Assembly: GCF_022440805.1 (NCBI RefSeq)
Contig: NZ_JAKNTK010000001.1
Coordinates: 4,092,001-4,156,000, forward strand
DNA from: Holdemania massiliensis
GTDB taxonomy: Bacteria; Bacillota_I; Bacilli_A; Erysipelotrichales; Erysipelotrichaceae
DNA length: 64,000 nt
Direction: 5' to 3'
The notes beneath the pieces are model-generated. The model had not been told where the DNA came from, made no database searches, and saw nothing but the letters and a program-made list of their open reading frames with translations. Shown here one piece after another: positions 44,794 to 52,353 of this stretch; position 1 is the first letter of the stretch; every line of letters starts with the position of its first letter. The position numbers and the translations under genes are program-made.

Positions 44794-45555
44794 ATGGTGA
44801 AGATTTCGGAAGAAACAAAAAATAATATTTTCAGCTTATTCACTTATTTAAACCAGCTTCAAAGAAAAGAAGAACTGGAACAGTCCTTGTTGTTAGCTGA
44901 ACATAAAAACAGTTTGATTGTGATTCCTAAAAACAAAATTATTTCCTGGCAGAAAAAAGTCAATTTGGATTATGCAGCGCTTAAAAGTGAATTGGATATT
45001 CTCAACGAAAAGATCTGTCCGATAAGTGTTGATCAGCAGAAGGTTATTGTTAAAAGTTTTGTTGAAGAAATGATCAAGCTGAAGGACAGAGAGTTTATCC
45101 AGAAAACATTCTTGCTTTATTTATGTTACGAATTCAAAGAAAGCCTGACTGCGTATGAACAGACCTTATCTAAAAGTTATGATACACGGGCTGTCGAGTC
45201 ACAAATTCAACTGTCCAACCGGTTAACGGGATCTTATCATTATACGGCCAGCGTAGAAATCGCTTATGATTTAGATCAATTAAAAGACCTATCCATCTCA
45301 GCGCAAAAGCTGCATAGTCAAGTTAGAACCTACATTGAAAAATGGAGTAATTTAAAAAATTGGTATACCGACAATTTGTTGAACAAAGAATTGAAAGGTT
45401 TTGCGAACTTAAAGATTCAATCCGCTAATTTTGATTTTCGTGTAGACCATGAGATCTCTGTTTCCAACACACTCTTAAACAGCTTGGATGCTTTCATTCC
45501 CGCCTATCTGGAAACATTGATCCGCGGCATAGAAAAGACTGGAACACAATGGTGA
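44794..45555 (+). CDS. Hypothetical helical protein
   Basis: 253 residues, soluble, rich in Lys, Leu, Ser and long helices with likely coiled coils (LKSELDILNEKICPISVDQQKVIV). No signal peptide, membrane helix or recognised motif. AAGGAGG lies about 12 bases before ATG 44794. It is a single gene with its own terminator, transcribed opposite to its right neighbours. No function can be assigned. Confidence 0.6.
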   Translation: MVKISEETKNNIFSLFTYLNQLQRKEELEQSLLLAEHKNSLIVIPKNKIISWQKKVNLDYAALKSELDILNEKICPISVDQQKVIVKSFVEEMIKLKDREFIQKTFLLYLCYEFKESLTAYEQTLSKSYDTRAVESQIQLSNRLTGSYHYTASVEIAYDLDQLKDLSISAQKLHSQVRTYIEKWSNLKNWYTDNLLNKELKGFANLKIQSANFDFRVDHEISVSNTLLNSLDAFIPAYLETLIRGIEKTGTQW

Positions 45556-45582
45556 TTTCCACCTGCTTCCAGTCTTTTTTCA
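45534..45582 (+). terminator. Terminator overlapping the end of the helical-protein gene
   Basis: AAAGACTGGAA (45534-45544) pairs with TTCCAGTCTTT (45567-45577), then T. The 5' arm lies within the last codons. Confidence 0.8.
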
Positions 45583-45591
45583 ATCTTGGTT

Positions 45592-46389
45592 TTAAGCTTC
45601 ATCCTTTGTTTCTGGTTCATCCTCCGCTTTGGACCAGACCTGTGACTGGCTGATTTCATGGATTCCCAGATCTCTTAGAATATTAGCGCCCATTTCTGTT
45701 GACGCCCAATTGCTCACCGGTTTTTCCACACGCTGAGCCAGCTCTTCATCCTTGCGTGCCTGCGCGATTCCAGCTAAGAAGGCCGCCGCGATATTGCGAT
45801 AAATATCCAGCATCTGCCGTGAACACTTCATCTTTTTGATCAGACCCTGCGCCAAATCCATGAACACCGCTTCACCGCAGTCTCCTTGTTTTGTATACCA
45901 GGCCCAACTCGCCGTATACAATTGATAAAACAGCTGATCCTGGAAGTAATCTTCTTTTTCCAGCACTTTCTCATGCAGCCGATTCAGCAATTCCTCATTG
46001 TTCTGACTGTACGCCTTAAAGCTGCAGGCAAAACACAGGTAATAAAAACTGTCTTCATTCAGACCAATCTTATTGCGGCGCCGATTCTTGGGATCGATAA
46101 TGATTTTACTCAGATCAATCCGTTCAAGACAAGCTTCAATTTCAGGCAGATCATGCTGATATTTAATCAGTCCCCACAATTTCAGAATTTCACCTTTGGC
46201 TGCAAATTCCGGATCCTGAATCGAATCGATAAACTGATCAATGGCAGGGAAAAACAGCGATTCATCACTGATTTGATCCACACAGGCAATCAGTTTTTTC
46301 ATTTTTTTAGAACGCTTCAGCAACGTCAGCAGGGAAATCAACATGCCCGCTGAGATCGCAAAGCAGACAATCGTAATTAACAGACTCAT
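45592..46389 (-). CDS. Hypothetical membrane-anchored helical protein
   Basis: 265 residues. The N-terminal membrane helix (ITIVCFAISAGMLISLLTLL) is followed by a long helical cytoplasmic part with several short repeats of TPR-like spacing. No named family. AGAGGTG precedes ATG 46389 and TATAAT lies only about 24 bases upstream (46413-46418), so the 5' leader is short. It shares its layout with the protein at 8156-8845. Confidence 0.55.
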   Translation of the reverse strand: MSLLITIVCFAISAGMLISLLTLLKRSKKMKKLIACVDQISDESLFFPAIDQFIDSIQDPEFAAKGEILKLWGLIKYQHDLPEIEACLERIDLSKIIIDPKNRRRNKIGLNEDSFYYLCFACSFKAYSQNNEELLNRLHEKVLEKEDYFQDQLFYQLYTASWAWYTKQGDCGEAVFMDLAQGLIKKMKCSRQMLDIYRNIAAAFLAGIAQARKDEELAQRVEKPVSNWASTEMGANILRDLGIHEISQSQVWSKAEDEPETKDEA

Positions 46390-46458
46390 AAAAAAGTCAC
46401 CTCTTCGGTGACATTATACCTGATTTAGCTCAGGAAAAAAAGCATTGCTCGTATTCGT

Positions 46459-46653
46459 TTATTCGCCAAGCTTGCCGAAGAAGGTCAGCGCGATCAATCC
46501 GCTGATCCCCACCAGACAGTAAATAATCCGGCTGAACAAGGTGCCTGCACCAAACAGGAACGATACCAGGTTAAATTCAAACGCGCCGACCAAACCCCAG
46601 TTAACAGCGCCGATGACAACCAGAAGCAAAGCGATTCCGTTGATTATTTTCAT
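46459..46653 (-). CDS. DUF378 family membrane protein
   Basis: 64 residues, two membrane helices: INGIALLLVVIGAVNWGLVG...FNLVSFLFG and IIYCLVGISGLIAL. The NWGLVG motif marks DUF378, a widespread small membrane family of unknown role. AGGAGG precedes ATG 46653. Confidence 0.92.
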   Translation of the reverse strand: MKIINGIALLLVVIGAVNWGLVGAFEFNLVSFLFGAGTLFSRIIYCLVGISGLIALTFFGKLGE

Positions 46654-46806
46654 ATCATCGATCCTCCTGCTCGTTAGTATGTCCAGTCTGATTATTTTTA
46701 TAACTAGGAATGAAACCAGGAAAAACTATTTTCCGATTTCGTTTTTCAGCCTTCTCCGTATCCGGCCATCCAATCATCATCCAGCACTTGTATTCTCAAT
46801 CCAATA

Positions 46807-46841
46807 AGAAAAAAAGATTCCCACCTTTGAAAGGTGAGAAT
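46807..46841 (-). terminator. Terminator of the GntR-ABC operon
   Basis: ATTCCCACCTTT (46817-46828) and AAAGGTGAGAAT (46830-46841) pair over 12 bp with one G-T pair; T-run on the minus strand. Confidence 0.88.
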
Positions 46842-46851
46842 CCATGTTGAT

Positions 46852-47652
46852 TTATTCCACTTCTAACTTTTTTTCAAGAACAAAGTAGATCACGCCGTAG
46901 AACAGGGCACATGTTAATAACGTAAACACGATCTCCAGCGCAATGACACCATTCCCTGAAAAACCTCGCATCAGCTGGCGCATCGGACTTGAGAAGCTGT
47001 CGCGAATTAAGCCCATGGCAATTGAGATCACAAAGAACAAGGTCACTGAAATCGCTGTTTTATGCCGCGGTGTAAATCTTGTCTGCGGCAGTGTGATGAC
47101 CATATAAACATACAGAATCATTTCGGCCATCCCCGATAAAACTAAAGCTAATGAGAGAAAGAGGGTAACCAAGTCGGAAAGATCAATATGAATCGTAGCG
47201 AATAAACGCATCCATTCTGACCAGCTTGGCAGATCCATGCCTACCAGAATCCCAGCTACCAAAACCATCAAGGTATAGCCCAGCATCAAGACAAAACCGG
47301 CTATGATGATCCACAGGATATCGGCCAGAACCTTGCTCAGGATCAGCTGATGGGTTGTAACTGGCAGCGTCAGGGTCAGATAACCCGGACGTTTAAACAT
47401 CGAATTGCGGTAATTCAGCGCGATATTGATCGCCGTACTGATGACAATCGCCATCGTCATAATCGTAACCGCCAAGATGGCAATAATCCCGAAAACGCTC
47501 ATATTCGATTCAACACCCATGCTCGCCTGACTTACTAAAAGTTGATCTTTAAACAAAATCGGTGACAGGACGCAGGCAGCGATGAAAATAAGATAGATAA
47601 TCCCATAACTGCGCCATTCATGAATCAGTTCATATTTTAAAAGCTTTAACAT
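46852..47652 (-). CDS. ABC-2 type transporter permease
   Basis: 266 residues with six hydrophobic segments, beginning MLKLLKYELIHEWRSYG, a common start of small ABC-2 permeases. It contains YRNSMFKRPGYLTLTLPVTTHQLILSK, the cytoplasmic loop typical of YtrC/D-like permeases. It works with the ATPase at 47646-48359 (overlap 7 bases). Probable role in cell-envelope stress or antibiotic response, by analogy with YtrA-type operons. Confidence 0.85.
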   Translation of the reverse strand: MLKLLKYELIHEWRSYGIIYLIFIAACVLSPILFKDQLLVSQASMGVESNMSVFGIIAILAVTIMTMAIVISTAINIALNYRNSMFKRPGYLTLTLPVTTHQLILSKVLADILWIIIAGFVLMLGYTLMVLVAGILVGMDLPSWSEWMRLFATIHIDLSDLVTLFLSLALVLSGMAEMILYVYMVITLPQTRFTPRHKTAISVTLFFVISIAMGLIRDSFSSPMRQLMRGFSGNGVIALEIVFTLLTCALFYGVIYFVLEKKLEVE

Positions 47653-48359
47653 TTGAAGACCTCCCGGAAAACCTCATCCACCGATTTTCCTGTTTCCGCG
47701 CGCAGCTGTTCCGCATTCTTATGCATTGCCAGCTCGCCATATTTTAAGAAGATAACGTCATCAAAGATTTTTTCAATATCGCTGATCAAATGGGTCGAGA
47801 TCAGGACGATGGCATCTTCCGCATAGTTGTTCAGAATGATGTCCAGAATCAATTCCCGAGCTGCAGGATCGACACCGCCGATCGGTTCGTCGAGAATATA
47901 AATTCTTGCTTTCCGGCTCATGACCAGACATAACTGAAATTTTTCCTTCATGCCTTTGGACATGGACTTAATCCGCATATTCGGATTCAGGTCAAGCCGC
48001 TTCATCAGCAGCAGAGCTTTGGCGATATCGAAATCCGCATACAAATCTTCAAAAATCTTAAGCGCGTCGTTGGCTTTCATCCAATCGCTGAAATAGTTGT
48101 CATCCGGAAGGTAAGAAATAATACTTTTGGTATACGCGTCCGGTTTATGTCCGTCAATCAAGATTTCCCCGCTGTAATCACGAAGCAAGCCGTTCATAAT
48201 TTTAATCAAGGTCGTCTTGCCGCTGCCATTCGGTCCTAAAAGACCGATGATCTGACCTGGAACCATATCCAGATCGACATTTTTCAGCGCCGTTGTTTGA
48301 CTGTATGATTTCGTCAAACCCCGAATCTGAATTAAAGGTTTAGTGCTCTCCGTTGTCAT
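47646..48359 (-). CDS. ABC transporter ATP-binding protein
   Basis: 237 residues. Walker A GLLGPNGSGKTTL, signature MSKGMKEKFQL, Walker B RIYILDEPIGGVDP and switch LISTHL are all present. SKGMK in place of SGGQ is common in this ABC-2 subgroup. Middle gene of the GntR-ATPase-permease operon, overlapping both neighbours. Confidence 0.93.
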   Translation of the reverse strand: MTTESTKPLIQIRGLTKSYSQTTALKNVDLDMVPGQIIGLLGPNGSGKTTLIKIMNGLLRDYSGEILIDGHKPDAYTKSIISYLPDDNYFSDWMKANDALKIFEDLYADFDIAKALLLMKRLDLNPNMRIKSMSKGMKEKFQLCLVMSRKARIYILDEPIGGVDPAARELILDIILNNYAEDAIVLISTHLISDIEKIFDDVIFLKYGELAMHKNAEQLRAETGKSVDEVFREVFKC

Positions 48360-48726
48360 TGTCCCTCTCCTTTACATAATAAGCTGTCTGAGCAAGAATT
48401 TCTTCCCCCTCAAACCCCAGATTTTCCATTTCTTTCACATAGCGGCTGATGCATGAAGTCGCCATCTGCTCGCGAACCAAGCCGATCAGTTCCTCATTTT
48501 CACTGATGAAACGACCTGCCGTCCGTTCACTTTTCAATAAACCTTCTCGTTCCAGCTCCGATAACGAACGCTGAACTGTATTCGGATTAACACCGAAATG
48601 CAGGGCTAAATCTCGAACGGAATCGACCCGATCTCCAGGTTTTAACCGTCCGGATACGATCTCTTTTTTGATATAGTCCATAACCTGAATATAAATCGGA
48701 AGGTTAGAATCAAAATCGATTGCCAT
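48340..48726 (-). CDS. GntR-family regulator (YtrA subfamily)
   Basis: 128 residues: the GntR winged helix (IYIQVMDYIKKEIVSGRLKPGDRVDSVRDLA and NPNTVQRSLSELEREGLL) plus a short 40-residue tail, the mark of YtrA-type GntR repressors of ABC operons. First gene of the operon; the end overlaps the ATPase gene by 20 bases. A perfect inverted repeat lies just upstream. Confidence 0.92.
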   Translation of the reverse strand: MAIDFDSNLPIYIQVMDYIKKEIVSGRLKPGDRVDSVRDLALHFGVNPNTVQRSLSELEREGLLKSERTAGRFISENEELIGLVREQMATSCISRYVKEMENLGFEGEEILAQTAYYVKERDNDNGEH

Positions 48727-48740
48727 AGGTTTCTCCTCTC

Positions 48741-48786
48741 TGTATTAGTACACTAATACATTAACACTAGGATGGATTTCTGTCAA
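48741..48786 (-). promoter_or_regulatory. Promoter and GntR operator
   Basis: TTGACA (48781-48786, minus), spacer 16, TTAATG (48759-48764). The 20-bp palindrome TGTATTAGTACACTAATACA (48741-48760), arms perfect around AC, lies just downstream of and touching the -10. It resembles YtrA-type operators. Confidence 0.75.
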
Positions 48787-48880
48787 TCCTCTTTTTCTAA
48801 AATCTTGAAAATTAAAAAAACAAAGCTTCCACGCCTTGTTTTCGTTTTAATCCGTTTGCTGCCAACCGGCTGATTTCTTT

Positions 48881-49066
48881 CTATTGATTCTGGTTATCCT
48901 GGTTTTCTTCGGGAACTTGACTTAATCTTCTTTTTCCTTCTTCAAACTGGGCATCCCATCGAGCAATCAGTGCTGCTTCCTCTGGATTTAACTGTTCCCG
49001 CCAATCTTCATCAGGATCTTGAATGAATAGTGTTTCCAATTCCTGTCTTCGCTCTTTTTTCATCAC
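48881..49066 (-). CDS. Small acidic hypothetical protein
   Basis: 61 residues, charged (ERRQELETLFIQDPDEDWREQ), no membrane segment; rich in Gln/Glu/Asn at the end. ACGGAGGG precedes the start. Its upstream region has the paired AAAGT-N2-ACTTT palindromes also found before 34212-34481. No function known. Confidence 0.6.
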   Translation of the reverse strand: MMKKERRQELETLFIQDPDEDWREQLNPEEAALIARWDAQFEEGKRRLSQVPEENQDNQNQ

Positions 49067-49085
49067 ATATTTCCCTCCGTCATAA

Positions 49086-49192
49086 AAAGTAGACTATTTG
49101 CTTTCGCCCTAATTTTGAGAAAAAAACTTTAAAATTTGTGGGTTTTTCTGGTTATTTTCATTATAAATCAGTCGTCATAAAAAGACTACTTT
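49086..49192 (-). promoter_or_regulatory. Paired AAAGT-N2-ACTTT-like palindromes (site B)
   Basis: AAAGTAGACTAT (49086-49097) and AAAGACTACTTT (49181-49192), centres 95 bp apart. The near copy lies about 20 bases before the start of the 61-residue protein, as in site A. Confidence 0.55.
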
Positions 49193-49639
49193 TTCTTCCA
49201 TTTTTTTCTATTCTATGACATCCATACAAACCATATAACGTTTATTCAAATCTCTAAAGAAAGATAAAATTACGCTCAAGAAAACAGTTGAAAATATCAC
49301 TGGTAATGATTTGCTATAAAGAACCTTGATCACATCTGACTGTGTAAGAAAAAACAGATAGGTTTCATTTTATACTCAGCTTACTTTTATTCTAAGTTAA
49401 TCCGGAGCTTGATTTTTTTATCAAAGGTCAGACAAAAAGTGTGAAATTCTTAACGTTTCACACTTTATCAATTGATAGACCTTTAGATGCTTGCAAGCTG
49501 ACGGATATAAACTTGAATGAAGAAAATGGCTAAGCACTTAAATTATCTCGTATTGGATTAACTGGGATTATGGAGAATAATTCTCTTCAAAACACTTAGA
49601 ACTTCCAAGATTTTATCTTTTCACCTTGATCAAGATAAA
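49193..49639. other. Gene-free stretch downstream of femAB genes
   Basis: No coding region recognised. It contains only the hairpin at 49436-49466 and AT-rich sequence. Confidence 0.5.
49430..49466 (-). terminator. Terminator of the femAB operon
   Basis: AAAGTGTGAAA (49436-49446) pairs perfectly with TTTCACACTTT (49456-49466), with TTTTTG on the minus strand after it. Confidence 0.75.
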
Positions 49640-50893
49640 TCAGCGATAAAGCAAACGAGCTGCTCCTCGCCGCAGCTTTCTGCGCCAACGCTGCAGCTGA
49701 AGTGCTTTCTGGTATTGTTTTGGATCACCAATCCAGTCAAACTCTCCCAGAAATTCAATAAAATCACCGCCGAAACTCTTTTTAAAATCATGGATGCCAT
49801 AATAGGGATCATCCGGATTCAGAGCTCCCGATACGCCCTCAAAATCATAAGTTTTCGCCCCTCTTTGCCAACAATCTTCAATAACTGCACTGTGTAGAGC
49901 GAAGGCCGCGCGGAAGTTTGGCAGAATCTTTTTTGTATACATATTCACGTTATACACATGCTCACCTTGCTGAATAATCAGTTTCGCTCCCAGTTTTATT
50001 TCTCCCTGCCCTTGATAATCATGGATTAATTCCAATATTTCCTGATCCAGAGCTGTTATTTGTTTCTGATTTTCTTCCAGGCGCTGCAGATTCACCAACA
50101 TTTCACGCTGCTTAATAAGCTCGCTGCGCAGCTTTTTCAGATTCGTTAATGCCTGATCCACATCAGCGCTGACCACGTACAGTCTTGCCTGATTGGGAAA
50201 GCACTCCATCAGCTGACGGAAATCCTTCGCTTTTTTCGGCAAAAAATGCAGCTTATGTGCTAATTCACGCTCCGCTTCTACAAGAATTGAAAGATCCTGT
50301 TCATCGCTTAATTGTACTTTAACCGCACGCTGAACATTCTTCTTCTGATAAGATGCATAATGCTTTATTTGTTTGCGGATTTTTTCCAACGGCTGATCCA
50401 GATTCAGACAGTAAGTGAACCGCGACATGCGGTTGCCGCTGTAGCCATAGGTATATCCAAGATGTTTATAGCCACAGGTTTCCATCCATGCCGCAACATT
50501 TTCATTATTGAATCCGCCGATCTTCACCCGACCATCTTTTTCATGCTCTAACCGCGGAACATTCAATTCCATGCGCAGATAAGCAGCACCCCGCTGTCTG
50601 GCGATGCGAGTTAATTCTTTAGCAAAAAAACACAACGTTTCAGAATTTGTATAATCTAAATTAAAACCATAACAAATATAACCATATTCAATACCACAAA
50701 TTTTTTCCCATTGGATCAAAGCCGTGGCGACAATTCGATCCTGTTCATCCCGTGCGGATACTCGCTGGACTTCAATTCCCTGTTTCATACAGAGATCTCC
50801 GTAAAAATGGGTTTTTGAATAATGCGGAATTTTTCCTGCTGAAGCAAAGTGATCAAAAGGTTCAGGCTTTTCCTGTTCTATCAGCTTTAACAT
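49640..50893 (-). CDS. FemAB-family peptidoglycan bridge aminoacyltransferase (second)
   Basis: About 417 residues. Two GNAT-like halves, with the coiled-coil arm of Fem proteins (LTNLKKLRSELIKQREMLVNL through ALDQEILELI) inserted near residues 245-295. YDFEGVSGALNPDDPYYGIHDFKKSFGGDFIEFLGEFDW is the usual Fem C-terminal motif. It adds amino acids from aminoacyl-tRNA to the lipid II stem peptide. ATG 50893 overlaps the stop of the first fem gene (ATGTTAA), with GAAGGTG ahead. The amino acid added cannot be told. Confidence 0.92.
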   Translation of the reverse strand: MLKLIEQEKPEPFDHFASAGKIPHYSKTHFYGDLCMKQGIEVQRVSARDEQDRIVATALIQWEKICGIEYGYICYGFNLDYTNSETLCFFAKELTRIARQRGAAYLRMELNVPRLEHEKDGRVKIGGFNNENVAAWMETCGYKHLGYTYGYSGNRMSRFTYCLNLDQPLEKIRKQIKHYASYQKKNVQRAVKVQLSDEQDLSILVEAERELAHKLHFLPKKAKDFRQLMECFPNQARLYVVSADVDQALTNLKKLRSELIKQREMLVNLQRLEENQKQITALDQEILELIHDYQGQGEIKLGAKLIIQQGEHVYNVNMYTKKILPNFRAAFALHSAVIEDCWQRGAKTYDFEGVSGALNPDDPYYGIHDFKKSFGGDFIEFLGEFDWIGDPKQYQKALQLQRWRRKLRRGAARLLYR

Positions 50894-52113
50894 TTTTTCA
50901 CCTTCCATCGCCGCACAGCTTTCAACCATGTAATCCCCTGATTGGTCAGAAGGGATAGAACCGGCATGACCGCAATTTCAAATTCTCCGATCATCTCTTC
51001 AATCTGAACCGGGAAATTACCTTTGAAAACACTGAGTCCATCATCCAAAGTGCCTTCAACTCCACCCAAATTACAACGGCGAATTCCCATCTTTTGAGCT
51101 TTTTCAAACAGTTTCCAATGCGTTAAATATGGGGCGCGGTAGGTCAGATATTCACTGTGTGTTCCAGCATACAGCACTTCCATCTGATCATCCTGAATCA
51201 AAGCCAGAAGACCACACAGCGTCACTTCTGAAGCGCCTTCCTGCATTTTTTCTTCCAGGAACTCCTGTTCGCGATTTAAATTAACAATTTGCTCCTTTTC
51301 GTTCTTATTTAATTCATGGGATTTTTCCTGAAGTTCTCTTAACAGTTCAGTGATTTCCCTATGCCGTTGTTTCAAATTCAGACTTGCGGTCATCAGAACG
51401 GCTCTTTCTCCATATAAAGACATCAATCGTTTGAAGTATTCCGCACTGCGCAAATGAATTTTTTTACGGTGTTCTGTCAGCTTCATGACTTCCGCAAAAT
51501 GATTCAGCTGATCTTCGCCTTCATGAATCATAACTCCACATTTCTCCGCATGCCGAATACTTCGGCGCGTCTTGGCATTCAATGCCTCCCAACTCATATT
51601 TTCCTGCAGCATTACGGCCTGAAAGCGCGGCTGTGTCGCTTCCTTTAAGTATAAAGTATAACCCTTATGTTTGCACTTCAATGTACTCAGCAGCTGAATT
51701 ACTTTTCCCTGCTGATGATCCCCACGCTCTTCATTACGTTTGGCATACGGATAAGTTCGATCAATCAGATTTGGATCAAAGCGAATTGTAACCGCATGGC
51801 TGCGGCGAGCCAGTTTTTTGAGTTTGGTAAAGAAAAACCGAATCAAAGCTTCATCCTGATAATTCACGATCGGTCCATGCGGGATATAGAATAACTTCAA
51901 TCCCAACGGCAGCGGCCGAATTAAAATCATGGCATAGGCCCGGATTGTGCCGCCGCGTCGGACGACAACCTGCTTCATTGCCCAGTTTTCTTTTACCTGA
52001 CTCCAGCAAGTATGCTGAAGCAGATTGTTTTGCGGATGTCCTTCCAGAAAGATTTCGATCTCCTGCGGTTTGGGATGTTCATCAAAAACAAATTCATCTG
52101 CAATCATAATCAT
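50887..52113 (-). CDS. FemAB-family peptidoglycan bridge aminoacyltransferase (first)
   Basis: 408 residues of the same family: NLLQHTCWSQVKENWAMKQVVVRR near the start, coiled-coil arm (REITELLRELQEKSHELNKNEKEQIVN) near 240-290 and the Fem end motif RRCNLGGVEGTLDDGLSVFKGNFPVQIEEMIGEFE. Pairs of Fem proteins usually add successive residues of the interpeptide bridge. The promoter region has two TACA-N2-TGTA boxes, the operator type of BlaI/MecI. First gene of the operon. Confidence 0.92.
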   Translation of the reverse strand: MIMIADEFVFDEHPKPQEIEIFLEGHPQNNLLQHTCWSQVKENWAMKQVVVRRGGTIRAYAMILIRPLPLGLKLFYIPHGPIVNYQDEALIRFFFTKLKKLARRSHAVTIRFDPNLIDRTYPYAKRNEERGDHQQGKVIQLLSTLKCKHKGYTLYLKEATQPRFQAVMLQENMSWEALNAKTRRSIRHAEKCGVMIHEGEDQLNHFAEVMKLTEHRKKIHLRSAEYFKRLMSLYGERAVLMTASLNLKQRHREITELLRELQEKSHELNKNEKEQIVNLNREQEFLEEKMQEGASEVTLCGLLALIQDDQMEVLYAGTHSEYLTYRAPYLTHWKLFEKAQKMGIRRCNLGGVEGTLDDGLSVFKGNFPVQIEEMIGEFEIAVMPVLSLLTNQGITWLKAVRRWKVKKC

Positions 52114-52173
52114 TCTCTCTTTCTTTCCCTGAACTTCGATCAGTTTGTCAAAATGATCGGATAAGCTTAGAGT

Positions 52174-52224
52174 CTACATATGTAGTTCTAATATAAGTCT
52201 ACAGTTGTAGTGTTTGTTTGTCAA
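52174..52224 (-). promoter_or_regulatory. femAB promoter with two BlaI-type operators
   Basis: TTGACA (52219-52224, minus), spacer 17, TAGACT (52196-52201). CTACAACTGTAG (minus, 52199-52210) overlaps the spacer and -10; CTACATATGTAG (52174-52185) lies downstream of the expected start. Both contain TACA-N2-TGTA, the known BlaI/MecI core. Centres are 25 bp apart. Confidence 0.75.
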
Positions 52225-52288
52225 ATCCAATTTTGCTTATCCTCCGCTTTTTGTAATGACTTTTATATAAAATCCTGTTTTCAGGTTT

Positions 52289-52320
52289 TCAAAAAAGAAC
52301 AGTTGCCCATTCTTTTTTGA
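52289..52320 (-). terminator. Hairpin at the end of the BlaR1-like gene
   Basis: TCAAAAAAGAA (52289-52299) is the exact complement of TTCTTTTTTGA (52310-52320); AT-rich but T-tailed on both strands. Confidence 0.5.
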
Positions 52321-52353
52321 TTCTATCGTTTCTAATGATTTTATCATTCCTTA

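Noticed and set aside
46396..46412. RBS-blocking hairpin GTCACC/GGTGAC before the 46389 gene
   Set aside because: A TATAAT at 46413-46418 places the transcript start inside the hairpin, so the full stem would not be in the RNA.
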